From NCBI GenBank assembly GCA_030549495.1, contig JAUIRK010000649.1, forward strand, positions 248,001-312,000: 64,000 nt of DNA, written 5' to 3'. This DNA is from Nectonema munidae. Taxonomy: Eukaryota; Nematomorpha; Nectonematoida; Nectonematidae. A program made the translations under genes and the position numbers. How positions within the stretch are numbered: the first letter of the stretch is position 1; the number at the start of each line of letters is the position of its first letter. The notes below the pieces were generated by a model. It did not search any database, was not told the origin of the DNA, and saw only the letters and a program-made list of their open reading frames with translations. This document shows positions 11,145 through 22,299 of the stretch, one piece after another.

Positions 11145-13500
11145 ATATTTTAGGAACATGAAAAAACAAATTTTTTTCTTTCACGTAAAAGTTTTGCAAA
11201 AGATGCGTCTTTTTGTATATATGATATTTGTTCAAGAAATGTGGATCGCTATATTCCGACATTGTAGTATTATCAATGCTTCTAATACAATGTCTTTCTC
11301 TTGAGATCAAATAAGCCAAGGGAAACCAATTAGAGGTAGCAAGAAAAGACATTTCTTTTTCAGACTCATGACTAACAAATCCAAACTCATGCTATTTACT
11401 CAGTATAGATCTGGCAATAAAAAATGTATTTTATGCTTATTACTTTAGTTTTCGTATTCAAAATGAAGTTTAGGAAAAATCAAGAAGTTTGTTGAAGAAT
11501 ATTTTATGATGATTGAACTAATACGCTGATATAAAGCCGGCCTTTTGGCTCTTCCCTTAATCTTTTGAGTCTTGCTTTTATTTTTGCTCTTAACTGTTTC
11601 TCTTCATTACCTCCATTATCAAAATAACGATTTAATCTTTGAAGAAGGCATTTCAGGAACTTATTGCAAAAAGTTATGGCATTGATTGAAAATTTTTGAC
11701 AGTTAAAATCAATTAAAGTGACTGTTCCTTCTAAAAATCTCATTCTTGTGCTTCCCTGAATGGAACACAAGATAATTTAATCAATTTTATTCGCTAGAAC
11801 AAAATTTCCGAAATTATTATCATTCCAAAACAAATTCGCGAATGTAAATTTCTAAAACTAAACATGCTCTTCAAAACAGAAAATTATTCTATTGAATTTT
11901 TGGAATCTATTTGATTTATTTTTTTCGCATTCGTTTTTAAATAAAAAATATTACCAAAAAGTTTTATTTTGTCTTGCAAATAATTTTTTTTGTTAACATT
12001 CTTATAAAAAAAACTTGAAACTCTGGAATTTAAGCAAACATTTGTTGCTTTACATTATGCAAATCTTTGGCTCCAGCTCAGAACCCCTGCATAAAAGAAT
12101 CCTTGATCGTAATCAAAAATTGTTCTCAACCCGTTCAATGATCGGAAAACGTCCACTAAATCAAAAATGAGCACTTCTTTACTTTGATAAACGCTCACTT
12201 CAAAATTATTTGCGTTGTTAAAATGTTTGCATAAAAATGTCACTCTTTGTTTTAGATATGCAGTAAAATATCCAAAATACTGAAGCCTTCTCTTTGGAAG
12301 TAACAGCTTAATCTCAGCGTGGGCGCTAGTGACCTCCAGAGGGTGTTTTAAAATTTTTGGAACGATTGTAACATTTACTATTAACAAGTATTGTGTTGGG
12401 GATGTCATTATTAATTAAAGTGATCGCAAAGCGAACTTCAAAATTTGAAAGATGTTCACAGGGAAGCCAAGAAATATTGAATGCTAGGAAAACATGAGCG
12501 CTTTTAAGCATTTATTATTATATGTTACATTGTAAACATTTTATATTTCTCTTTTAAGTTTTCTATGCTTTTTATATACTTTGAAAGAAATGATGTTTTA
12601 TTAAGACGCTTTGTGCATAAGAAGAATTTTATTGAAATAATTTCGCCTAAGGAGGCTTCGAACTGGAAAAGCTTAGGATAGGGTATGGGCTAGGTTTCGC
12701 TGTATATTTAAAATGATATTTAGAACTTAAAATTTGTTGGTTTGGGACAAAATATTACATAAATTCAGTTTAAAAAATGGTGAGAGATTTTAGGGTTTTG
12801 TGCAGACAACAAAATTAACAAGTTTCTTGATAGTAGTAATAACATATGTGTATAATTACTTTCTGAAACTTTGACAAGGTTGAACACGAGGAGACAAACT
12901 ATATTTTTTGTTATCTCATATTCTTTTTGATAGTGCAAAACATAGAAGCTTTGATCTCATTAGAGAGAGACTGTCAAGGATTAAAATGTAGACAAGTAAA
13001 CACAATTAAGCCTTTTAATGAAGTGGATATGGGGAGACAAAATTAGATGTTAATGATAAATATGTAAGGACGAGTAACATACAAAGAAGTCTTTTAAATA
13101 TAGGCCAGCAATACTTCGAGACATTGATTTCAAAAATCTAAATCTTAGAGATCAATATAGAGAAAATTGATCAAGTTTACATATTACAATATCCATATGT
13201 AACTGATTTATTGTCATTAATGATATTCCTATCGCTCCACCAAAATTTTGAATTCTTTCACTTTTATTTAGACCTCTTTGACTTGTGAGTAGAGAGTTGT
13301 AGTTGAGTTTCAGACATCAATTATTTTAAAATAAATTTTAAAATTTAAAAAAAAAATAGCCCGTTTACCTGAATAAAGAAGTGTCCATTTTGATATAGTG
13401 GACAGGAAGAATTTTTACTGTAGGATAAATCGTCATAGAGATTGCAATCGTTAGTGTGTCTCAAAGTAAATGTCGGTGGTCAGTTAGTTAATCTGCCAGT
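11145..13500. other. downstream region of UBIAD1 with unassigned minus-strand open frames
   Basis: The probable UBIAD1 3' UTR runs to the AATAAA at 11416. Beyond it are two open stretches on the minus strand, 11504-11770 (88 codons) and 12055-12408 (117 codons, overlapped in another frame by 12326-12511). They are long for DNA this AT-rich and slightly GC-richer than their flanks. I recognise no domain in them. They could be exons of an unknown gene or an old mobile element. No convincing donor/acceptor pair joins them. The rest to 13.5 kb is AT-rich and featureless. Confidence 0.35.
12055..12408 (-). CDS. possible hypothetical open frame, 117 codons
   Basis: An open frame from an ATG at 12408 encodes a mixed-composition protein with the words KLLLPKRRLQYFGYF and DVFRSLNGLRTIFDYDQGFFYAG. 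I recognise no family, signal peptide or membrane segment. In DNA this AT-rich a 117-codon frame is uncommon by chance, which is the only support. It may be an exon or part of a degraded element. Confidence 0.2.
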   Translation of the reverse strand: MTSPTQYLLIVNVTIVPKILKHPLEVTSAHAEIKLLLPKRRLQYFGYFTAYLKQRVTFLCKHFNNANNFEVSVYQSKEVLIFDLVDVFRSLNGLRTIFDYDQGFFYAGVLSWSQRFA

Positions 13501-13504
13501 TTGT

Positions 13505-13580
13505 TTAACCCATTGTACCATAGATATCAGACGATATTTAAAAAAAGCAGACGATTTATATTCATTTAAAGTCTGATATT
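13505..13580 (-). mobile_element. piggyBac-type MITE fragment (three-box type)
   Basis: A TTAA at 13505-13508 is followed by CCCATTGTACC and two CAGACGAT boxes starting at 13528 and 13548 (20-bp spacing). Similarity is lost after about 13575, so box 3 and the far terminus are missing. Confidence 0.6.
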
Positions 13581-14203
13581 TTCAGATTGCGACTGAATCG
13601 ACAATATTTTTTATACCAAAAAACATAGTTGTTCATCTTGGCAAAAATATTGATGTTTGCTTAAATCAAAGGTGATATTTTTATTTCACTCTTCTACTAT
13701 TTTCCATATCATCAATAAATAAAAATAGTTATAAAGTTTGCTTCTACCCAACGTAAATTGTAAGTTTGGTACGAGTCACTACGGTCCTCACAATATCCAG
13801 ACCGGAAATGATTTAGACAGGCCTTTTAACCGGTCCTCAACCGATTTATTAGAAATGAAGTCGTCAGCATTGGAATAGCAGAATTTCGATGTTTTTTGCT
13901 CTAATTCCGCATTCCTGCTTCTGACTTCAATCTGCAGAAGTTCGCAATCACCAGTCTTGATGTCAAAAAACAATGTTATTTTAGTGAAGTATGACATTCA
14001 TATATTAGAAAAAAATATATTCGGACAAAATTTTTTTGAACATTTATAGCACGATAACTTCTCTAAAGAATGGACTTAATAAGACAAGATAGTAGTGTTT
14101 ACTTTTCAATATCGTATAACAATTATATTATTATTGATTACGGATTTTTCGAAGTCGATGTGGACTATAAGTCTAACTGCAGATCTTATTTAGTTAATTA
14201 AAT

Positions 14204-14329
14204 TTAACCCTTTGAGGATCAGTGGGTCACCAGTGACCCAAGAAATGAAAATCGTCTGCTTTGAATATATAAAATTCCATTGAAAAAGAAAGACGATCCT
14301 CTTCAAAATTATGGTCCTCAAAGGATTAA
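14204..14329. mobile_element. piggyBac-type MITE, convergent two-box type, both ends present
   Basis: TTAA direct repeats at 14204-14207 and 14326-14329 bound a 118-bp element. The left end is CCCTTTGAGGATC; the right end read inward is TCCTTTGAGGACC. A second palindrome, GGGTCACCAGTGACCC, sits just inside the left end. Internally TCGTCTGC and its inverse AGACGAT face each other. It is among the best preserved copies of this subtype. Confidence 0.75.
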
Positions 14330-14527
14330 GATAGTTAAATGAGTATATAGATATTATATAGGGGGCTTTTTCTCACTAACCCCTACTGAATTATATATAT
14401 ATCAGAAACACATGTACACTGAGAATAAGTAAAACACAATATTAGACATCATGTTAATTCCACCTCCAGTCGTGTATAGATGTTTTTACCAATCGAAATT
14501 GTCTTTCAATCATGTCGTAGACTCTTG

Positions 14528-14611
14528 TTAACCCATTAAGTCCCAATGCTCCCATTTGGGAACATAACTAATTTCATCTTCGTCTGATTTCTATGGTACT
14601 TAATGGGTTAA
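14528..14611 (+). mobile_element. piggyBac-type MITE, 76-bp single-box derivative
   Basis: Perfect TTAA repeats at 14528-14531 and 14608-14611 enclose 76 bp. The left end is CCCATTAAGTCCC and the right end read inward is CCCATTAAGTACC. Only one TTCGTCTG box remains. Compared with the 131-bp copy at 43600-43730, the 55 bp between boxes 1 and 3 are missing, exactly the sum of the 22 and 33 bp spacings. Confidence 0.8.
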
Positions 14612-14741
14612 ACTCACCCGTGTGCTTCGTAGCACAGGCTTATTGATTGTCTTGTGCTAAAAGTACAGTAACATTGACAAAAAAAGACACGCAAAAACGA
14701 TTTTCATCAGTTCAGTGTGATGTGGTACCAAATAAACTCTA

Positions 14742-14747
14742 TTTATT
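14742..14747 (-). terminator. candidate poly(A) signal for USO1
   Basis: TTTATT on the + strand is AATAAA on the minus strand, about 390 bp past the USO1 stop codon. No other minus-strand gene ends nearby. The 3' UTR would then cover 14740-15136. Confidence 0.35.
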
Positions 14748-15136
14748 CAAATTTAAAGTAACCAATTAAATAACATTTAGAGAATTTTTGTTTCACATGA
14801 ATAAAATTTAGAAATATTTGTAAACAACAGGATCATGGCAAAAAATTGAATAAGCATTCCGAATTTATGCGAATGAAAAAAAAGGAAATAATAATTGATC
14901 AGAGTAGTTGTTATTGTCGACTATTACGAAAATTCTTCGAAAAGGGAAATCATGATGAATTGTTCAGATTAAGAAGCAGCGAAATAAAAATGGTAATTTG
15001 GAAAGAAATTGACCTTGTCACCCTCCAAAAAAGGGTGAAAGGGAGCAGAAATACAGGGAAGGAGGAATGTGGGGATTACAAAGGCAGAGAAGTCTTCCTC
15101 ATTTCGCCAATAGCATCTTCTAGTTGCAAGAAGCGC

Positions 15137-17911
15137 CTACACAAAATCCAGATTTGAAGGCTTGCTGCTTTCAGGGAATGTGGGGGTGATGGTTGATGAG
15201 GGATTGGACTCACTGCTATTCACGTTGATGACTTCCAAGCTCTCTGTCTCCGTGCTTAGTGTGTCCGCATCTTCATCATCGAAGTGCGCCTCATTTTCTG
15301 TGAAGGAAAAGGTGTAATTGCACTTTGGACACGTTTTAACAAACTTTTTGACATCGCTTTTGGCGGGATTTAATGAGGTGAGTGCTTCGCAAATAGGATC
15401 TTTACCAGCTGCTTGCAATTGCTCACTCAGTTCCTTGATGCGTTGATGAAGGGGTTGGGTGGAGAGAGAGACATTGTAATCCAAGTGCTGTTGAAAGGAG
15501 GTTTGCCAGCCGAGGAGCTGTTGGTGCAGGTATTGGTTTTCACGCGCAAGCACTTCCTCCCTCTGTGCATCTGACGGCGATTGAGTCACCTCTCGGTGTT
15601 GGTCGCAAGCAACGCTTTCTGTGGGGAGGGATTCTGTCTTTTCACTCGATTGCTTTAAGTCTTGTAGTTGTTGGAGATAGGAGGATGCTTCTTTCTCGAG
15701 AGATGCCATTCGCACATGATTACTCTCTAATTCTTGCTGCAAAGCCACAATCTCCGTATTCCTCAAAACTAATTCTTCCTTAAATGCATTTGCTGCGTGC
15801 GACAACTTTCCTTCTTGCTCTTCGCGTTGCTTCTTCACGCCACGCACCCCTTCGACTAAGTCAGCCTCGATTTCCTTGTACAAATTGGCAAATGTGTGAT
15901 CGAATACCACATCCCCCACACTTTTGAAGCGGGGGTGAGGGCTGAGTAGGGCGTTGATGAAGGAGGAGATGGTGATCAGGCTGCTCAAGCACTTACTAAA
16001 TGCTTCTACGCCAAGTGCTTTCACCACGATACTGCGTATGTTTTCGGAGGCAGTGCCATTGTCGCTTTCGCTACAAGAGCGGATGCAAATGGCGAGAAGG
16101 ACGGAGTACATCGCTCTCAGCACGCATCCGTGATGCTGCATCATATCTTCGTTGCCAGGATCGATTTCTTCAGACTGTGACGGATCGAGGGAGAGCATGT
16201 CACGTATGCTTGCGATGAAAAAGGACACGTACTCCTGCTCAGACAAGAGAAACTTGACTGCTAGTGGGCAGTTGTGCAGCCAAACACAGAGTAAAGTGAG
16301 GATGCCCAAACGCTGCTGAAATGAGGACGGCGATTGTTGTGGCGATGATGACGATGTATTGGCAATATGGCTTGTGTTAATCAACACTTGCAAGCATAAG
16401 TGCATCAAGGGCTTAGAACTGTCCAGGCCTTTATTTGTTGAGAGTTGGACGCGAAGAAACTGCTCTTTCTGAAGGCCATTATTATGCAGAGCATGCGATA
16501 GGGAGATTGCAGCAAGCCAGGATGTTAACGGATCTCGAGAGAATAAGCCAGAACACAACAACTGTCCACAATTTACGCTGGTAGGACTTGTACTTGCATT
16601 TAAATTCATCTCTTCCAAAACTTTACTCTGACCATCCTCATTTTGGTGTAGATAGGAAATGAAGCAGTAGAAAACGGCGATCCTGATAGCGAATGGCTGC
16701 TTCTCATTCGTCATCGAATAAAGGAGAACGAGGGTCAGACTTTTGGGTGGCTGAGAAGGCGCTTGAACACTCTGCAAAAAGATTTGATTAGCTTTGTTTC
16801 CGCGAATAACATCCGCCAGAGTGTTGATTGCGTGGCTGAGCAAATCGGCTGGAACGTTGTCAAGCATCAAGAAGTTTGTCAGGGCTTGAAGTAGACATGC
16901 TTTGTTGATGTGATTTTGGGCATTGCAAATCGTTTCCATCGGATTCAAAGGATACACCAAGCACTGTAGAATGCTAAACATGACCTTGATGTTGGCGACC
17001 CGCTGTCCACTCCACCCATTTCCGCCTCCAGCCGCATCCTGCGTGTTTAGAGCGAACGCGAAAAAGGGTGTGAGTTTGGAGATGCAGCCTTGTTCACAAA
17101 AGAGCGTTTGATTGGAAAGGTTGGATTTAAGGAGGGTGTAGAGAAGGGTGAGGCTATCTTCTACAATGACACTGCCATCACTACAGCCCTCAGCAATGAC
17201 GATGTCAATGATGCGTTCGAACGCACCCTCAAACGCAAGAATCTTCTGGATGTGGGGGGCAGACGCGCTCAAAAGGATCAGAACGAGCAATGCTTCATTC
17301 CTGATCACCTCCCGAGTGTCAAAGACGAGTTCAAGAAGTTTACAGATGCCGGTGTTCACGCTCAGCACGCGTTCCTGAATCACTGCTGGACGATGCTTCA
17401 AAAGGACGTGCAAGAGACGCAGGGATGACCAACGGACACCGAACTCAAACTCTTCCAGTAACTCGATCAGGAGATTGATGTTGCGAGTATCCTTGGCGAG
17501 CATTTCTGTAAATTTGCCAGAAAGATCCTCTTTTTGCTGAGATTTCATCAACAGGACTTCCTCCTCATCTTGGAGACGCGTGGAGTCAGTAGGAGAATAA
17601 ACAGCGAGAATATCATGCAGTGTTTCCAATACTAACTGCACACACTCAGCATCACTCTTATTTGCTTCACAGAGATCAAGTAGGGGTTGCATCGCCTTGG
17701 CTCCCATTCCGACTTTGTACTTCGGAGATTTGGCAAGCTGGCGAAGGGAGTTTACGGAGAAGCGAATGTCTTCTAAGCGAAAGGAAGTTTTGATTCGATC
17801 CAATAACTTGTCTATGCAATCAATGCTCTCCTTCAGCTTACTATCATTGACGCCATCTTCGTCAGAGGAAATGCCGAACATGCTTTGAAACCCGTATTTT
17901 AGGTATTGCAT
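15137..17911 (-). CDS. USO1: General vesicular transport factor p115 / USO1 homologue, intronless
   Basis: A 924-residue Golgi vesicle tether. The family homodimerises, binds GM130/giantin and Rab1 and promotes SNARE pairing in ER-to-Golgi and intra-Golgi transport. Residues of about 20-650 form the armadillo-like head, with family-typical blocks LLEEFEFGVRWSSLRLL, DTREVIRNEALLVL, AFEGAFERIIDI and IVEDSLTLLYTLLKSNLSNQ in the first third, then VPADLLSHAINTLADVIRG, LTLVLLYSMTNEKQPF, GQLLCSGLFS and FLRVQLSTNKG. Residues 690-840 are a heptad-rich coiled coil, shorter than the human one. An acidic segment FDDEDAD (877-883) lies near the C-terminus, as in vertebrate p115. A CPKC pair at 861-864 just before it is unusual. 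An in-frame TAA 18 bp upstream of the ATG fixes the start. Human p115 is 962 aa. There is no intron. It is convergent with UBIAD1. Confidence 0.95.
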   Translation of the reverse strand: MQYLKYGFQSMFGISSDEDGVNDSKLKESIDCIDKLLDRIKTSFRLEDIRFSVNSLRQLAKSPKYKVGMGAKAMQPLLDLCEANKSDAECVQLVLETLHDILAVYSPTDSTRLQDEEEVLLMKSQQKEDLSGKFTEMLAKDTRNINLLIELLEEFEFGVRWSSLRLLHVLLKHRPAVIQERVLSVNTGICKLLELVFDTREVIRNEALLVLILLSASAPHIQKILAFEGAFERIIDIVIAEGCSDGSVIVEDSLTLLYTLLKSNLSNQTLFCEQGCISKLTPFFAFALNTQDAAGGGNGWSGQRVANIKVMFSILQCLVYPLNPMETICNAQNHINKACLLQALTNFLMLDNVPADLLSHAINTLADVIRGNKANQIFLQSVQAPSQPPKSLTLVLLYSMTNEKQPFAIRIAVFYCFISYLHQNEDGQSKVLEEMNLNASTSPTSVNCGQLLCSGLFSRDPLTSWLAAISLSHALHNNGLQKEQFLRVQLSTNKGLDSSKPLMHLCLQVLINTSHIANTSSSSPQQSPSSFQQRLGILTLLCVWLHNCPLAVKFLLSEQEYVSFFIASIRDMLSLDPSQSEEIDPGNEDMMQHHGCVLRAMYSVLLAICIRSCSESDNGTASENIRSIVVKALGVEAFSKCLSSLITISSFINALLSPHPRFKSVGDVVFDHTFANLYKEIEADLVEGVRGVKKQREEQEGKLSHAANAFKEELVLRNTEIVALQQELESNHVRMASLEKEASSYLQQLQDLKQSSEKTESLPTESVACDQHREVTQSPSDAQREEVLARENQYLHQQLLGWQTSFQQHLDYNVSLSTQPLHQRIKELSEQLQAAGKDPICEALTSLNPAKSDVKKFVKTCPKCNYTFSFTENEAHFDDEDADTLSTETESLEVINVNSSESNPSSTITPTFPESSKPSNLDFV

Positions 17912-18246
17912 TTTGATGTCAATCTTTTAATGACGAAAAGTCTTAGTTCCAGAAAGTTCTAAAAAAACTAAAGGATAAAATAATAGAATCCTATACAATA
18001 TTTGAAATTTCCCACGGTACCAAACAATTCGTTCCTTTGAGAAGAAATTGGACAATAAGAGATTATATGGAGCTGGAGGATTTTTTAAATCCAAGATCAA
18101 GAATTATTTAATAGAAAGAATATATTTCTAAGGTGATGAGTGGACATAAAAATGAAATTGAAATATCAGCAGCATTGACTGAATTGTGAATTCAATTGAA
18201 AAACTAAGAACCTAATCATAAAAATTATTATGTATCAATTAACGTA

Positions 18247-18320
18247 TAGGCAGGGTGAGTAAGGTTGCCTAGATTCTATATAACAAGGTCTTAGGTTCGA
18301 ATCCAAAATCAAACTCTCTT
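18247..18320 (+). mobile_element. tRNA-derived SINE head
   Basis: A candidate RNA polymerase III box A (TAGGCAGGGTG, 18247) is followed 47 bp later by a perfect box B, GGTTCGAATCC (18294-18304). The sequence does not fold as a complete tRNA by eye, so a SINE promoter is more likely than a tRNA gene. Its 3' extent is uncertain. Confidence 0.45.
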
Positions 18321-18777
18321 TGCTCATAGTTTGAACCATTATTTTTAGGCGTCAAAAGTTTAAAATTCAAAAATTGCAAGCTAAGTTGTGTAAGTAACTA
18401 ACGAGTTGCATGCACAGTGGGTCACAAGCAGGCCTTCCGCAATGATAAATGCCATACATATCCCTGATCGCTGGCGAAAACTTGCATTTGCCGATGGAAA
18501 ACCCCAATTCCGTTTTCACAATTACTTTTTCTTTGTTTCAATTTATAAAAAAATTTGACATAACAGTGTGGGTCTCGATTAGATCGTTTAGTCAAAATTG
18601 GAATAAAAAATTACTTTCAAGCTAATCAATCATGCAATAACAAGTTTCAATCATCAACCCAAATAATAAGATTGATTTGAAAATATACTGTATAAAGAGC
18701 GAAGCAAACAAAACAAATATGTCGAGAAATTTTTACCTTCTTAACATAAACATAGCATAATTTATAATATTGTATTA

Positions 18778-19770
18778 TACACCGAGGCCTTGGTTTACGA
18801 GTTTAATTCGTTCCAATTGTTGGCTCGTAAACAGAAACAAGGTACTCAATTGACAATTGGAAGTGCGTACTAGTGTTTAGAACACTATGCATATTTCTTG
18901 GAAGCTGACTAATCCTTAATCTGACTAGTAATAATAATACTTGTAGTTTGTTTTGTGCAGCCATTAAGTTAGCGTTCTCCACAAAAGTTAGCGTTCTGAA
19001 TTTAACAACAAAAAGTGAAAATAAGAAAAATTATCAAAGAGAGAAAATTTTGTTATTTTCAAAAATTGTTTAATTTTAACTTGCTTCTTCAAATCTTCCA
19101 TAACATTATGATTGAATTTATTCATAGTTCTTGATGAAGCTGTACTGGCTAGATCATGTTTTTTACAAAACTTTACGCACGATTCCACACTTCACGAATT
19201 TCTTTCAACTCATTAGAAGGAACACATATTTTTCATCCAGTTATTTTGGGCTGTTGCTTTTGTTATTGAAGAAGTTCTGCCATCGATGAATCTTGACTGT
19301 GTTCATCCTATTTATTCGTGAACATCTTAACTACGTACTTCTAGGCTTGAACTTTGGCCAAGGAAAACTGCATCGTCAACTATTTGGGCAAATCAAAATT
19401 TAAAACATTACAATTAAAAAAATAATCAGGACATAGTTTTCGCCAAAAATTAATTAAAGCCTCCTTTGCCACACTTCTAAGCTTTATTTAAAATTTTTAT
19501 GCAATTTATAATATTAAAATGTTCTTTCCAGAAATCATTAAGAATCATGATTGTTCATTTTGTCATATTAAAACACTTTTGAAAAAGTTTTGTATACAGT
19601 TTTTTAAAAACAAAGAAACTTAGCTTCCAGGAGCATTGTCAAGAATTAGCAAAACTTTATTTGGTCAATTTTTTCTTCATACACTATAAAAGTCCATTAC
19701 AACTTTTAGGCGAAACACGTTGTTCGTTTTAAAAAAAATCTCAGGCACTCTAAAACTGTAATTTAGCAAG
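18778..19770 (-). mobile_element. Tigger-type (TcMar) DNA transposon, decayed
   Basis: A terminal sequence of the Tigger type lies at 18780 (TTGGTTTACGAGTTTAATTC). On the minus strand a KVLLILDNAPGS block near 19670 matches the catalytic DNAP motif. Further downstream in that orientation, ELKEIREVWNRA, a SFVKN-HDLASTASSRTMNKFN block and a VMEDLKKQVKIKQFLK tail (19220-18990) match the C-terminus of Tigger-derived proteins. The N-terminal DNA-binding part is not recognisable. Many stops make it inactive. The far end may reach beyond 19.8 kb. Confidence 0.6.
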
Positions 19771-21754
19771 TATTAAAAAAAATCATAACAATTTTATGCC
19801 ATTTTATACTTTTACCTTTTCGGACATAAAATTTTTGAAAATTAAGTGTCTGCTCGTCTTATTGAATGAAATTTAATATAACTTAAAAAAGCAGACCTAT
19901 ATTCATCCCATTTTTAATCAATTCAACTTCAAAAAAAACATATTTTCATCAATGAGAGAAGAAAATGAGAAAAAATGAAGCCCGCTTTTAATAAAGTAAC
20001 AATCAAATTTATTTTGTGAACAAAAAAGATGGTTGAAACACATTATGAGATCTTTTGTAAAGATCTTGGAATTAATGCCCTCCATGCTCCCTATACTCCT
20101 TAATGATATTCTTCAAAGAGCTTAACACAATTGCTCAGCAGAAAAGAACTCGGTGAGTATTCTAATAAATGATTAGCGATTAAGAATTGATCCACGAACT
20201 TAGCACTGAGATGCAGTTTGGTGTCTACAGACTTGCATGCCAAAGGAAAAGTAGAGAGTACTTTCATATTGAAATCTATCGCATGATTCTTTTTCCTGGA
20301 TTAAAAATATGCCTTACAATAAATTGACTTTTTCGTTTGAACATGAGTTTACAGCTGAGCAAATTTTGCCACCAGTAGCAAGCAACTTCGCAAGGGTTCA
20401 GTATTCAGAGAATAATGGGACAAATGAAATCAAAGATTCGAAATTTTTTATCCTTTGAAACCTGTCTTTCCATACCCACAAATACTACACATCAACAATC
20501 ACTAGTATTGCAGTGACGCCGTCATTTCACTTGAAAGTGTTTGTCGAGATCGCGTGTGTGTTTTGCCCTTCTAAGAAGCATATTAAATGTACGTATGTAG
20601 GTAGATAGGTGTAATATTCATGTGTTTACTTTCAAGGTTGTGTCTATGATTAGATGACATTCATACCTTCATATCCATGCTTCATTTCAGTTCTCCCACC
20701 ACACAGATACAGCATACGTGTATATGTAGATTCGTGCAAGAAGGACTCTGGTCTTTTCACGTCAAAATAATACTTATATATGATATAGCAAAGAGAAAGA
20801 AGGATCCAGTCCTCAATTTGTGTAAAAATGGAATTTAGTAATGAGATGATTAAAAATGACATCTAATTAATTGCCTTGTTGCTGTATTTGAGTATTATAG
20901 ACTTAAGAGTATAGTAATGGAGTAATCGTTTGCTACAATTTGTCTCCTTATTTTGCATACCTATATATACTATTCATAAACTCATCCATCATGCATTTCT
21001 TTGAAAGCAGGATTTATAGCTAGCTATTTACTATATTTCGATGAATCAGAAATTTCATTATGTCAGCGTTGGGACATTTCAAATTAAAAAGATCATTTAG
21101 GACTTGGGTCTAGGAATTAACAGGTATGCAGTTGTGAATTTAAATGTGGGCCTTTCAAATAGAAATTCAAAATCTAAAATGCTTGTAAGAAGATTTGTTA
21201 CAAAGCAGAGACCGGCAGTGAGCGATTTTTGATTCAGAGTCGGTATTTTAATTTGCTCTCCACAAGGAACGGGGAGAATCGGGGTAATTTTATATTTTCT
21301 TTCAGAAACATTGCAGCATAGCTATATAAATTCGAACAACAAAAGAAATTTATTGACAAAATTGTTGAATAAAATTATTGCACCTAGTAGTAAGAATGGT
21401 AAATCAAAAATATGTTTGAATAAAACAAATTACGCTAGTCATGCTTTGCATTTGTACTTTGGTGTTTTCTACACTATTATTTCTTTACTTGAAAAATAGC
21501 ACGTCAGCATTGTTGATAAAAAAAGTGTTGTTTGATTTTATACGTCTAAATAGTATTTACATAACAAATACAAAAAATATAGATTTTTTTTAAATCAAGC
21601 TTTAAACTAGAATAAAAATAAGCTGTTTTGATTGCATTTGCCATATGATTATTTCATGTCTTCAAAAAACATTGATAAAGCTATTTTTCTGCCTATTTTC
21701 TGCTTATACATCTGGGATGCAATATGCCTGATTTAGTAGACCAAAAGAAGAATA
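19771..21754. other. AT-rich intergenic DNA
   Basis: No gene is supported. A slightly GC-richer stretch near 20490-20720 contains short TGTATG/GTATGT steps, but I see no coding or element signature. Confidence 0.45.
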
Positions 21755-22205
21755 TTTTTGGAGATAGTTTTTAGAAGTAAACCGTAAATTTGATTGACAT
21801 TGACAGATATTTTAAGACCAAATGTGAAAAATGAGTTCAGAAATGAAAACAGCATGGCCGATTTACTATAAAACATATATTTTATGTAAAATTTGAAGAA
21901 ATGTTGGAGACAATTTTTAGAAGTAAACCGCAAATTTGATTAACACTTATAGGTATTTTCAAATCTTAAATGTAAAAAATAAGTCCAGAAATAAAACCTG
22001 CATGGCCGATTTAGCATAACACATATATTTTAGGTAAAATTTAAAGGAATGTTTTTGGAGACAATTTTTAGAAATAAACCGCAAATTTGATTAACACTTA
22101 TAGGTATTTCCAAATCCTAAATGTAAAAAATGGGTCCGGAAATGAAACCGGCATAGCCGATTTAGTATTAAACATATTTTATGTAAAATTTAAAGGAATA
22201 TTTTA
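21755..22205. repeat. three-copy tandem repeat, unit about 146-151 bp
   Basis: The block GGAGA(T/C)A(A/G)TTTTTAGAA.TAAACCG recurs at about 21760, 21906 and 22057. Each unit also carries a CAAATTTGATT block, an AATG(T/A)AAAAAAT block and a GGCCGATTTA-like block (GCATGGCCGATTTA in units 1 and 2). Units 2 and 3 are closer to each other than to unit 1. It looks like a satellite seed or an internal tandem of an unknown element. Confidence 0.7.
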
Positions 22206-22299
22206 GATATATTTCTGATTAATCAAAATTCTCATTGACATTTTCTAAAAAGTAGACATGATTATTGAAAATTTTTTCAATAATCGTTCAAAACTGTAT

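Noticed and set aside
14846-15157. 103-codon + strand frame overlapping the end of USO1
   Set aside because: Low-complexity Lys/Arg-rich translation, probably antisense to the USO1 3' UTR.
17090-17428. 112-codon open frame on the + strand
   Set aside because: It lies antisense to the USO1 coding sequence, has no family resemblance, and is explained by codon bias of USO1.
18247-18320. Functional tRNA gene
   Set aside because: Box A and B are present, but arms and a discriminator/terminator arrangement of a full tRNA are not seen; SINE head preferred.
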